Source: Capitulum mitella (lineage: Eukaryota > Arthropoda > Thecostraca > Pollicipedomorpha > Pollicipedidae). From it: 64,000 nucleotides of DNA. The notes under the pieces were generated by a model. It was not told where the DNA came from, made no database searches, and saw only the letters and a program-made list of their open reading frames with translations. A program made the position numbers and the translations under genes. Below are positions 23,720-34,600 of the stretch, in pieces. The stretch covers positions 186,001 through 250,000 of the forward strand of contig CP099846.1 in the NCBI GenBank assembly GCA_030062745.1, in the 5' to 3' direction. How positions within the stretch are numbered: the stretch's first letter is position 1; each line of letters begins with the position of its first letter.

Positions 23720-24000
23720 CGAAGGCCTTGTCGAAGGTAGCAGACCGCTCGGAGGAAGGAATCAGTCGCTAATATACATTGGACTAGATATGCGAGACGG
23801 TGTATATTAGCCATCGCCGCCGCTTGGGCAGCTTAACACAGCCAGAAAGGCAATATTCGTCTGTCTGCTTTTTTCGGTGATCGTAGACAACGCTGGCACC
23901 CTTACCGCGTATGATCACGCAGTCGCCCTCGCGCCCACATATGCGCACGCGCTGTCGGGGTCTGTTGCCCGACTGTGGACTCTATTTCTGTTTTGCTAGT

Positions 24001-24090
24001 GCCCCGCAGGGCTCGAACCTGCGCTGCGCCTTTGTTGACGAAGTGGGTGAATTAATTGTTCGGGGGGTAGACCAACTATGCGGTCTGAGG
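24001..24090 (-). other. tRNA-like (Pol III A/B box) sequence, probably a SINE head or tRNA relic
   Basis: On the minus strand, GACC-GCATAGTT-GGTC (24085-24070) forms a 4-bp D-arm with an A-box-like loop. GCAGG-TTCGAGC-CCTGC (24022-24006) is a perfect T-arm. The expected acceptor stem fails: GGGGCAC at the 3' side has no matching GTGCCCC. The spacing between arms is also longer than in a standard tRNA. I therefore do not call a functional tRNA. Confidence 0.35.
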
Positions 24091-24716
24091 AGTGAGTGCC
24101 AGTGAGTGAGAGTCAGCCAGGAGTGAGAGTCAGTGAGCGTTAATTCTGTTGCTGCAAGTGACTATCCAATGGGACTTCGGGCTGGGAGCGGCACGTGCGG
24201 TAGGCCGTGCCGCTCACGTGCCGGGTAGGCTCCGCTTACTCCGCTGTGTCTGAAAGGTGCCGCTACCGCGCCTGGTGCGACGGCCGAAACTCGCCAATGG
24301 CAACCCCCTCCCCGCCTTCCCCTCAGTTTCATGCAATACCGTGAAGTCGAGTTTGATCGAAGACATTTTCCACTTCGCTCTGCTCGAGTATATGACTGAT
24401 TCCTATGCTCCCCAATTAATAACCGGGGGAAAATGTACGCGGCTTACTACGACGAAATGTCTGGCGCTACTGGAACGGTGGCCGGTAGCTAGATTCGGTG
24501 GTCCGATCTCGGTCCGTCAGCCGGCTGAACAGTCACGCGTCAACAGTCAGTCAACAGTCCTGAAAACTGTTCGACCACGGGCAGCTTAGTCAGTCAGCAT
24601 TCCTCCGCGTTCTTGTCCGAAGGGTGGCTGACTTCGGCGCGAGCCTTCCCCAGCAGGGTGACGGACCCACATATCAGGTCCGGCATGTGACAGGGTATGG
24701 GCACCGCGCCGGCCTT

Positions 24717-24868
24717 CTACTGCAGGCTGTAGGTGCCGTGCGCGCCGCGGTCGCTGTCCTGACTCCACTGGTCGGGCGAGCCGGGCGGCACGTTCCACGA
24801 GGCGGGCACCTCCTGGCGGACGGTGCTGTCGCCGTCTTCGGCGGGCACGGCCGTGTGGCCCCGAGACC
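24717..24868 (-). CDS. MARVEL protein exon 5 (C-terminal tail)
   Basis: The acceptor is GTCTCCGCCGGCAG. The frame is open to TAG at 24719-24717 and gives an acidic, serine/tryptophan-containing tail ending TYSLQ. An alternative acceptor near 24951 (GCGTTGCTGCAG) would give a different, arginine-rich tail. Confidence 0.6.
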
Positions 24869-27800
24869 CTGCCGGCGGAGACGGGCCACAGGTCAGTGTC
24901 CCGCCGCAGCTGCGACCGCTTCAGATTGTCCCCGTCCATCCACTCGACGTCCCACTCTGCAGCAACGCCGCCCACAGATCATTCGCGTCCACCACCGCGC
25001 TACCGTTAGCGTCCACGTCCGCCTCACGGTGGGCTCGCCGCCGTCACCTTTCCGGAGGCTGTTGGCCATGAAGGACGGCAGCCACTCGGCGGGCAGCTCG
25101 CCCTCCCTCCGCAGCTGGCAGAACTGGTACATGGCGTCCGCCAGGTACGTGCTGAACGCCAGGAAACCGAACACCTGTCGGCCGCGCCGCGGTCCGTGAA
25201 AGCAGACAGTCGCCGACTGGGGCTGACCTGGTGACCCGACCAACCTGACCAACCAATCTGACAACCGACTAACAACCAAGCCTGACCTGACCTGGCATCA
25301 GACACCACGCTGACTGATGGTGAGATGCTTTGCTCTACACGTTCATGACGGTTGATGGATATTCGTCCTATTTAGACACGCACGCGAAACGAGATGTTAA
25401 AACGTTCGCTGGAAAGTTCCCGCTGATTTCCTCAGCCCGTAAAATCAACTTTTTTCAGATAGTTCTCGTTTGGTCCATTCCCGGACCTGAACCTTGCCTA
25501 CGCCATTCGTTTCGAAGTCAGCTGAATTACCGCGGCAGCCTGGAAGCCAGCGCTGAGGAAGCCTCCCTTGTTGACCTGAGCAGCCGAAGACATCATCAGG
25601 AAGAGCGCACAGGTGGCCGGCAGCGCCACCACCTGCAAATAGGCCAGCTCCGATGATCAGGAGTCCCGGGTTTCTGTGGATTCACCCGGCATTGACGGGT
25701 ATTTCGCCACCTTCCATTGACGGGGGGCCTTTAATACCCTCCCCTTCCCCATCTTTCTCAAGGACCAATCGTCCGATTCGGATGATTCAAACGCTAATCG
25801 ACAGCGCCGATTCTTGCGGTTCTGTGACCAGACATTTTGTTGTGAGTTTCGGCTACTGGTGACGTCACAGGCCAGGTGAAACACGAGACAGTGACCATTT
25901 TCTCCAGATTCGCCTAAACACAATGAAAAGCACACCAAGATTGAAGTTTACGTGGTAATGTGATCCTGGCAGCTTAATCTCGTATTCTAAGTGGCATCCG
26001 ATCCAAGGTCCTGAAGGCCAAGGTCACAGGCTCGGTCAAATTTGACCCGTTAAAACGTGTCATGCAATACATATCTCCTGGCCCGTTTGACACGAAGATC
26101 CTAAAAAAATCTCAGAGACCCTTGGGCACAACAACCTGAAATGGCTCCACTCATTGTGCACATGCAGTTTTGCAACATTTTACACTTTCAAACTCGGGAG
26201 TGTCACGAGTACGCTGGTGACCTCCATCTGAAATGTTTGGTTGATGCTTCGAGTCAGTTTATCCCGTGTTGCACATTTCCATGGAACATTGCACAACACT
26301 GCAAAGGCCCATGCATCCACACCGATCATCCAGAACGTTAAATACGCCACCAGTTTACTGGCTAAACTGAGATATACATAAAACCACCAGAGGTCAAACT
26401 ACCACAAAAATACTGCATGTTAAAAAAATTGCAAGAAATAAAAATGAAACATAAAATATTTACATTTGCACGAAACTTTTTGTATTTGCTAATATAAACT
26501 AAATATTTGCAAGAAACTGCTCTGTAAGTTGTACGTGCAATTTGTTTCAAGAAAACTTGATAATCTTTCTGGCCGTATCCAACAATACATTAATTTAGTT
26601 TCCTGTCTAAAATGTATTCTCACTGGGCCCGGAAAATGAAAAACACATGAATGACCTAGCATAAGGTCCGATGAGCTCCGTATCAGAATCTGAAGTCGCA
26701 CTGTTGCAATGGAAGCCACAGTCGCCAAACAATGCAGAAGCACCGACAATACGGTGATGAAGCGAAACTGAATATCGAGTCGCAAAACATGGTCGTTCTT
26801 ATGACGCCATCAATGCGTGACATAAGACTGTCTGGTTTCCACGTTATTGTCAGAATGCGCACAGATGATGTAAGAAAATGCACTGAGAATTCCAGGACAC
26901 TGCGTATATTTGTTTGGCAGATGTCTAAGAAATGCGGCAGGGGATGGACTACTCCATCTCCCAATCAATGGCAGGTTAAAGATGAACAAATATGTCGCCA
27001 ATCAGTTCACCACTGAATCTGAAATTGTGCCGCCTCACGGGATAACAGAACCAATAAATAATAGTTTTCGATTTGCATATTAAGTCAAAGAAAACTCCCT
27101 TCTATTAACACGCGGCCTGGAAGGGGGTCTTTTTGTGCCCCCTCCCATCTGTTTATCCCGAATATCTCGAGAGCGGATGGAAGCTGTTTGCTGCTACTTT
27201 GTGACATTTATGGCAATTGAATAACTCATGGAATGACGCAAAAAATCGGAAATCGGCCGGCAATTTTTTAAGTTTCAAGCATCCGAAGTCAGGCAGACAT
27301 GACGAAACCGACGGTTGTTGCTGAAAAATGAGAGCTTTGTGAAAGAACTAGCATTCTACTTAAGATTACCGCGTGTACACAATCAGGAGATGTCATTTGG
27401 GCATCAGTGATGGATGTACCAAGACCATAGCCAGGGTCAGTAAGGGTCAAGGCCATCTACGGTCAAGGTCAAACAGCTTGTGAACTGATCCAGATTTGCT
27501 TTGCAAAATGTCGGTATGTATGAAATATGCATTCATAGACCCTAATAAAAGCATGTGTACGCACACTGATACGCTTACATATGCTAAGGCCAGTGAAGAT
27601 CAAGGTCATTCAAGGTCAAGGTCAAATATTTTGTGACCTGGCCCAAATTTGTTCTGCGACATGTCGATTTGCATGAAATATGAATTCAAAGACCCTAATA
27701 AAAACACGTGTGCGCACATGGATATGCATACATGTATGCCAGAGTCATTTCAGGTCAAGGTCATCAAAGGTCAAGGGCAATTGTTTTGTGACCTGGTCCA

Positions 27801-29209
27801 AATTTGCTTTGCAATATGTCGATTTGTATGGAATATGCATTCAAAGACCCTACTAAAACACGTTTGGCACATGGATACTCACATGTGTATGCATATATAC
27901 ATATACATACATACATAAATATAAACGCTGGAAGTGACCAAATGTGCCGACGTTGGCTGCTTTCACTGCAAATACGCCAAAAGATACATGTTGCGCCTCA
28001 TTTACTCTCAAACTGTTCCGTGTTGTTCAAAATCTGATCTGCAAAAGATGGGAAAATGACGTCATAGGTCAATTACCTGACATGACCTCAACCAAAAATC
28101 TTCAGCCAAGACGCCAAATGGAAGTTGTATTTCGCGTTTCAATGGACAAATGAACACGCTTTTCCCGTTTCGTTCGAAAAGTTGTACGGAATGGCCTGTA
28201 CGGGCCGGGAAAGTGTCCAAGGTTGACCTTTTCGACCTCATTTGACCTTGAAGAGATTGACCTAGGGCCATTGAAATTGCACACAATGTAAATCGTTATG
28301 GCCCCACCCTGTCCATAAAATTTCATATCTCTAGCTCTCTCCATTTCCGAGATCGGAGAAAGGGGGCACTTTTGGACCCCCCTTCCAGTGCGCGTTAGTG
28401 CGAAACCCCCTTTCACTGCGGGGGTTAAGGCATGCTTTAGCATGAAAAGCCGTCACGGAGACCGCAGTAAAGCAGTAGCTGGCGACCGTGACGCTGTGTC
28501 CCGGTAAAGCCCTTCTCACCAGAATCCTCCACCAGGACGTGTTGCTGTAGTGCTGGTCCATCCGGCAACCGAGCACCAGGAACAGCACCACGGACCCGAT
28601 GAGGGAGAGACAGGCACAGACGGAGAGGAACGTGCGTGCCGGGTACGGTATGAAAGGGTACCAGGAGAGTTCGTTACACAGGAAGCAGACCACGCACAGC
28701 ACCTGAAAAACGGGGGGGGGACAACGGTGTAAAAATTGGAATCAGCCTTTCCTGAAACCGAAAACGGGCGGGAAGTAGGGGGCTTCCCGCGACTGAACGA
28801 AGAATGGGACATACACCGTTTGCGTCCAAAAGCGTTCGTGCGCACTGCACATCCGCCAGCTGACGTGGTAAGCGGCAGCGACAACAAATGTGCAATATTT
28901 CACCGCGACAACTCAAATTTTGGCAGCTACACCATGAGGTCAAGCAAGAATAATTGCTTCAGATAAACTACGTTTTCTCCATTCCCATTCAGAACTCCCG
29001 GCCGGCGGCCGCAGGCTTGGCAAGGGGCGCGGTGCGATGAGAGAGAGGGCGACCGTGAGCGCTCGGCACCAGAGAACTGTCGGCCCGCGGCCGCAGCGGA
29101 GACGGCTTCGCAACGGTACCGATTCGGCGAGCTTGAAGAATGCCGGCCAGGTGGTCAGGAAGGCCCTGTGGAAGCGTCTGGCCGGGCCGGACTCCGGATC
29201 GACATCCAT
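24717..29209 (-). CDS. MARVEL-domain four-helix membrane protein (CMTM/plasmolipin-like)
   Basis: Five exons encode 217 aa: 29209-29120, 28702-28520, 25632-25531, 25174-25048 and 24868-24717. The introns are GT-AG and the phases are 0, 0, 0 and 1. The layout is a 25-residue cytosolic N-terminus, helix 1 (about 24-42, VLCVVCFLCNEL), helix 2 (54-75, FLSVCACLSLIGSVVLFLVL), helix 3 (88-110, VVALPATCALFLMMSSAA), helix 4 (119-143), and a polar tail. The block QAAAVFGFLAFSTYLADA in helix 4 matches the AA-V-FGFLA--Y--- pattern of CMTM/MAL-type MARVEL proteins. These proteins act in vesicle trafficking and membrane organisation; the exact orthologue, such as Singles bar or a CMTM, is not settled. The last exon is less certain: its splice join is in phase and its frame is uninterrupted, but the tail is not conserved. 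The gene lies downstream of EEPD1 on the same strand. Confidence 0.85.
25048..25174 (-). CDS. MARVEL protein exon 4
   Basis: Encodes VFGFLAFSTYLADAMYQF, the end of helix 4, and a juxtamembrane stretch (residues 126-167). Donor is AAAG|GTGACG, phase 1. Confidence 0.85.
25531..25632 (-). CDS. MARVEL protein exon 3
   Basis: Encodes helix 3 and the start of helix 4 (residues 92-125). The acceptor is CCTATTTGCAG. I chose the donor GCG|GTAATT over an earlier CAG|GTCAAC because it rebuilds the conserved AAAVFGFLA block. Confidence 0.8.
25633..28519 (-). other. MARVEL gene intron 2
   Basis: A 2.9-kb intron between the helix-2 and helix-3 exons. Its centre (26.1-28.1 kb) is AT-rich and GGTCA-rich, unlike the GC-rich exons at either end, which suggests repeat-driven growth. 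No extra exon fits between the flanking phases. Confidence 0.7.
27445..27910 (+). repeat. Three tandem copies of a ~154-bp unit rich in AAGGTCA
   Basis: Landmark TGAACTGATCC / TGACCTGGCCC / TGACCTGGTCC occurs at about 27481, 27634 and 27789. Each unit holds one or more TCAAGGTCA motifs, an AAATTTG-like block, CATGAAATATG-type sequence and AAAGACCCTAATAAAA. It lies in intron 2 of the MARVEL gene. Confidence 0.85.
28520..28702 (-). CDS. MARVEL protein exon 2
   Basis: Encodes helices 1 and 2 and the loop NTSWWRIL (residues 31-91). The acceptor is a run of nine C then GTTTTTCAG; donor is CTG|GTGAGA. Confidence 0.88.
29120..29209 (-). CDS. MARVEL protein exon 1
   Basis: Initiator ATG at 29209-29207 (GACTATGG). 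Encodes MDVDPESGPARRFHRAF and the start of helix 1. Donor is TCG|GTACCG, phase 0. Confidence 0.8.
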
Positions 29210-31415
29210 AGTCTCCCCGAGGTCTGATCTCGCCGGCGCAGAACCCTCTCAGAGCTGTCCACTGCCGACTGTCCTGGACGGCGTTACAATATTAACAGTA
29301 CGCTGCCAGACGGCTAACGATGGGTCTTCTGGGGCGCGCAAAGTAGCACGCAAAGAAGACGCACTATGAATGGCGTCGTATCTCCCGCATCAGAAAGTCT
29401 AGCTTTCAGTCTAGATTTCAGAAATTCAACTTCGACACGGTTAGAACACTTACAAGACTTGGCAAATTGCAGCTGGAGAGACCCTGGGCAGGCTGTGATT
29501 CAAAAAGGAATTTAATGCTGTTGCTTTTGGCCGTACTCGCTGACTCCTCACGCCTGGCGTGGTGCGGTCCTCGTGAATGGGTCCTTGAAAGTGGCGCCTT
29601 ACGTCATTGGCCAGTGTGAGCCAGGTAACGAGAGTTACGTTGGTCAATCAGCGATATGTAAAACGTCAGTGGGGTGGTCCAGTCGCGTGAGACCGGGCTA
29701 GTCCCGGTCGTTCGCATCGCATAGAAGCCCCGATTCGACATAATCCGCGGGCGAACAGATCCCAGAGGTAAGGAGAGTGTAGTGAGTGTAGCTCACCACT
29801 AGCGTAGTGAGCGGACGGTGGCGCGCATTACGGTCAAGAGTAACATTTCATCGGACGACATCTGCGTTATATAGATGGCCTATCTTGACGTATACTGAGA
29901 TGCAGTTTGGAGGTTGAAGAAATCCTCACAAGACAGGTTGCATAATCGGAACAAAACCACATTTTTGTAAAAATACCTTTCCGCAATACACCAGCTAACA
30001 AAGCAAACTGAAAAACTCCGAGAGACGATAAACCCATGTTCTCCCTTCGCCTTAAAATATTCGGCTCCCTCGCCGTCACACCATTATTTATCGCACCTCT
30101 CGTTTGGTTGGTCTGCTATGGTGTCCAACTGGCGCCGAGCTGTGGGTACAACTACGCTCTTCTGTCCACCAAACGTTAGGGAAATCCTTTTGCCCTAACC
30201 CGGTACCAAGACGGCCGTCGCTTACCTGGAGTCCGACGTCGTCTTAAGGTCGGGTCGCTGGCTTCCGGTTCTTTGGAGGCGGTAGCCGTCGCACTGAAGT
30301 TTGACCACTCGTTCTTGGCGTGGCTGGAGAGGTCGCGTCGGGCGTGTTGCACAAACGCTCAGAGGTCGCTGCCTAGCAGCGGCCGGCTCGGCGTCTGCCC
30401 ACAACAGATACCGGCTCTATCGCGGCGCCCGGACACGCTTCCGGCACGGCAGCAGGAAGCCGGCGTGGGGGATGGGTGCTCCTATCTGCCGGTGAGTCAC
30501 GATTCGCGACTCCGGCGTGGCCGGCGCTGAGTCACGGCTCAGTTGTCGGCCGAACACCGACTCAAGTCGACCGGGACGAGTGGAGTCCACGGCACCACCA
30601 GGCCACTGAATGAACGGACGCCGCTGGACGCCGTCCAGGGATGACGTCACACGGTGGACCCGGCCGCTGGCAGCCCGCTCAGGCTAAAGGTCACGAGGGA
30701 TGCTTGTCAGGCGGACTGTTTAGCTCGCCCGCAAACCGTCGGTGTCTGAACGTCTGCGACTGGCAGTGGATACTTCACCCCACACAGAAAGGTATTCTCC
30801 AGCCGGCTCCTCAGAGCCACAAAACACGTCCCCGCCGCGGTAATCTCGTTTATTTCACGATAACGGGGCGCTGAGGGCGGAGTGTCTTCGTAATCGCGCC
30901 GATATCACAGCAGGCCGGCCGACGCGCGATTCAGCGGGCAAACACGACGAGCCGGGGCGCCGCCAGAGGGCAGACAGGCCGGGGACCAGCCAGGTACGGG
31001 GCCGGTTTGGCCACCGCCCGTCACAAAACGGCATCTCAGGGTTTCCAGCTCTATGATAACAAACGGCTTGATAAACATTGGAATCTGGGTAACACAAGAT
31101 ACATGGCACATGACCACAAAGCGGATGAAACACCAATCTTAGGGCAACATTATCAGTCGTTATCATCATGTCTAGCCATTCAATTATACGACAAAGAGGA
31201 ACCCGAGCAACGATAAACATTCTCCACTGCCCATGACTACCTCCGAAAACGAACTAACCAAGGGAGGGCTCAAGGCATTCTTTGTATCCTACACCATCCC
31301 GGCGCGCGCAGTTATCGCCCGTGCATGGCGCACCGACGGGCGCGGCCGCTGCCAGGCCGGTTACTCTGGGACTAAGCGGCCGCAGCGGGCGCGTCCTGCG
31401 TGTCCGTGTCGTCCG
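29210..31415. other. EEPD1 3' flank and MARVEL 5' region
   Basis: No coding exon recognised. A donor-like CTCCAG|GTAAGC ends at 30226 on the minus strand and could close a 5' UTR exon of the MARVEL gene. An EEPD1 polyadenylation signal is at 30849-30854. Confidence 0.4.
30849..30854 (-). promoter_or_regulatory. EEPD1: Candidate polyadenylation signal for EEPD1
   Basis: AATAAA on the minus strand (GTGAAATAAACGAG), about 560 bases after the EEPD1 stop. Confidence 0.45.
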
Positions 31416-31666
31416 TCAGCTGACCTCCAGCGGGGCGGCCGGCCGGCCGGTGAGCGCGGCCATCTCGCGCTGGTGCCGCTCCTCCTGGCGGCGGTACTCG
31501 AGCCGCAGCGCGGCCAGACCGAGCCCCGAGTCGTCCGCGCCGCCGCCGACCGGGGCCGAGTACATCTCGCACCAGACCGGGCAGTGGGCGCTGACCACGC
31601 CGCCCCAGCGCCAGCCGCGCGGTATGGCCAGGTGCGACAGGCCGGTCCGCACAACCGAGAAGTGAC
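31416..31666 (-). CDS. EEPD1: EEPD1 exon 8 (terminal)
   Basis: Residues 529-611. HFSVVRTGL and PRGWRWGGVVSAHCPVWCEMY finish the EEP domain. A charged helix, LEYRRQEERHQREMAAL, leads to the stop at 31418-31416. Confidence 0.94.
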
Positions 31667-34600
31667 CTGCAGACGCGGTCCCAGGCAGTCAGACGCCCGC
31701 CTCGGGCGGCCAACGCCACATACCAGCCCTGCCAGACGTCCAGAGAAAGCCCTCCGAACGGAGAATTAACAGAACATGCGAGCTTCAGCAGACGTTACAA
31801 AGACGCCGCAAGCAGGACACTCGAGCTCCGTCCGAGGTAGCGTCAGAGCCCGTCTTGAAATGTCAGAGTTGAGCGGCCTGGCTCGGTAGGCTCAACATAG
31901 GAAGGGATATCTTAGCCAGAGAGTCGGCATCGCAGGTGACGGATCAGATCGTGGTGGCAAATCAGCCTCATGCTCGTCCAGATGTGCTCTCACCGGTAAA
32001 GGAAGCCTCGGTATGCTCCGTCATCCAGATGTTGGAGAAGCGGCTGGCGCCGGCGTCGCCCGGAATTCCGGTGACGTTGGTTGTTACTCCCTCCGGCACC
32101 ACTGGATGGAACTGGTGACGGCGCAGCACCTCAAACGCTGCCGACATACCAACAGTCGGTCAGCCGACGCACCTATAGTGACCGGCTTAGGATATCGGTA
32201 CATATCAGGAACGTTAACCAGCTTACGGCCGTTTATTCAGAATATCATGGATCCACTGCAAGGATTACTTCATAATCCCCGGCTCTGTTTTGAGCATAGC
32301 CTTAAATTCCCTCACGTAAAACGTGTCATTATCCGGATCATTAAATCATGCCAAACTGACGATTAATACGCGAAGCAGTCCTTGAATTTTTCCTGTTGTC
32401 GCCAACAGACAGGTGTCGGGTAGCTGCTATGGGTAGGTCATTGTGCCGCGGAACGTTAGGACGGAGGTACTGAGTGAACGACAGTGTCCACCGTCCAGCA
32501 GGCTGATCGTTTGGACCGTGCCACGACGACAGCGGCAACAATTCGAGTCCAGTCAGCTGTTCAGAGTCGGCTGCCACACGGCTGATTCGCTTGTCGTCTG
32601 GCTCTGATGGGTACCTGAATCATCCGGTGGTCGACTAAAGTCGCCAACCACAAGGATATCCTTCTCATCGACCAACACCCGCTCCAACGCCTTCTCCACG
32701 GCATCCAGCGGGGCAGTAGCACACTGCTGGTTTGCCTCGCCGCTCATAGACGGCGCGGCGGTTGGCCAGCGCAGACGAACGGCGATCACCGAGAAATGGA
32801 ACTTGTCCACCTGTGCAGGGCCAGAGACACAAAAAATGACGCGCTGATGATTCAGAAACGCTACAAGTACGTTACATCAACATCTGAACAACTGCAAATA
32901 CAAAAGGCCACGCAACAGCTGGTGGAACACTCGCCGACAGCCCTCCGATCGGCCGGCCCCGTCAGAGGAGCACGAGTCATATACAGATCCAACCGTCGAG
33001 ACCATCAGGCTTTCGTCTATGCGGCTAGTTGCGGTTTTCGCCACTTCTCCTGTTACACGGCACAAGTGTGCGTGTGGCTGCGTGTGATAGTCGTGTGATA
33101 GTCGGGCGGTTGTTTACCACACGAACTTATGAGATGTGAAACGCATGCCATTAAATGCCTGCCATCGCGCCTGCGTTAACTTCCGAATCACCACACCACA
33201 CCCGTGGCTGGCGGTAGAGGCTTCTCACCTTGAACTTCCCGACGTAGGGCGACGCGACACTGCCACCGCTGGCGTCGGCGCGCACCAGCTCCTGGTGGCG
33301 CAGCTCGACGCCCTTGCTGGCGTCGTAGAGGAAGCCGCAGCGGTCGCCGTCGGCGGCCGGCTCCGAGACGGCCCAGCGCCAAGCGCCGCGCCAGCCCTGC
33401 CAGTTCCTCACCTTGTGCAGACTGGGCGTGTTCAGCTCGGTGCAGATCTGCGGACGGGAGTCAGCCGTCAGGCCAGGTCAGGTCAGGTCAGCTCACGTGC
33501 CGTGAAGGCAGGTCGTGCCAGGTCGCAGCGGCCGGGGTGCGGGATCACCAGGCAACTGTACACCGGCAAATCCCGCACGTGCAACTATGCCGCAGTCAGG
33601 AACAAAGTCAGATTGATGGTGTTCAGAAGGGCGAGTTCTGTATGTGATCGAGACTGTCTCGAAGTGGCTAAGTTTTTTGCAGACCTTGACGACGATTACT
33701 TAATTAGACTACCACAAGGTCAAACCTGAACGACATGACGGATGAGGCTGAGCACGAGACTGGCCAACCAACAGCCATGTCAAGGCGAAATCGCGTCGTA
33801 CACAAGAAACCAAGACGATCATTCACACTGGTCGCTTAGCGACTCAGTTTTTCTTCAACCGGACGGCCATGTGCGTGTCTCGCGAGTGGCCGACTACTTT
33901 TCCCGTGAGCATGTGAACGTCTCGGGGAAAATTGTGAGATTTCACGTGTAACTTGTTCCCACTGTGAGACGAATCATTTAATGTCTCAAACCTCGGACGA
34001 TCACATGGTGGAAACGTGAGACATGTGACAGTCTTCCATGCGGTGAGCGAGAAATACGAGTATCTCGAATGAACGAATCACGCCAATGAGATTTTCAGCC
34101 AGCGTGTCTGCCGATTTTGAACGGCACAAAGGACCGGCAATCATTCCGTCCTCGACAGTCATCAGACGTCAGGTTAACACCAGACGTACCCTCAGCAAAC
34201 TCGAGAGCATAAGGGCGAAGCACTGAGCGCCAGACTGGTCTCCGTTCCAAAAACTGGCATTGTTTACTGCAGTCTAAACAGTCAGAGCCGCGGTGGCAGC
34301 TCCTAATGTCGTAATCCTAATGCTCCCGTGGGACTTGTCTGTGGTGAATGAAAATGTAAATATCCGCGCTGGTGGCCATGTTACTCGATACATTGCCATC
34401 AGTGCCTTCGGCTTTCAAGGCAAACACATGTACAGAGTGCTGTTTTGGCACGGCTAATGCGATCGTCGTCATTTTGCCGTCACTGTTCCCGCGTCAGCGT
34501 GGTGAGCCCCAAGAACCGCGGCGGAGGCGGCGGCCACGGCCGCAGCTGTAAACAGTCGGAGCGGAATTTCTCCGGAACGGTACGGGACGGGTCAGTACAG

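Larger units (their letters stand above)
22836..23999. other. No gene recognised; candidate plus-strand 3' end near 23.69 kb
   Basis: A good acceptor-like sequence, GTCTGCTGTTTCAG, ends at about 23595. It is followed by about 90 bases open in all three frames and an AATAAA at 23687-23692. This could be the last exon of an unrecognised plus-strand gene, but no frame resembles a known protein. Confidence 0.3.

Noticed and set aside
24624-25199. 191-codon plus-strand frame
   Set aside because: Antisense to MARVEL exons 4 and 5; the minus-strand FGFLA helix is the conserved one.
31233-31769. 178-codon plus-strand frame
   Set aside because: Antisense shadow of EEPD1 exon 8, whose minus-strand frame matches the family.
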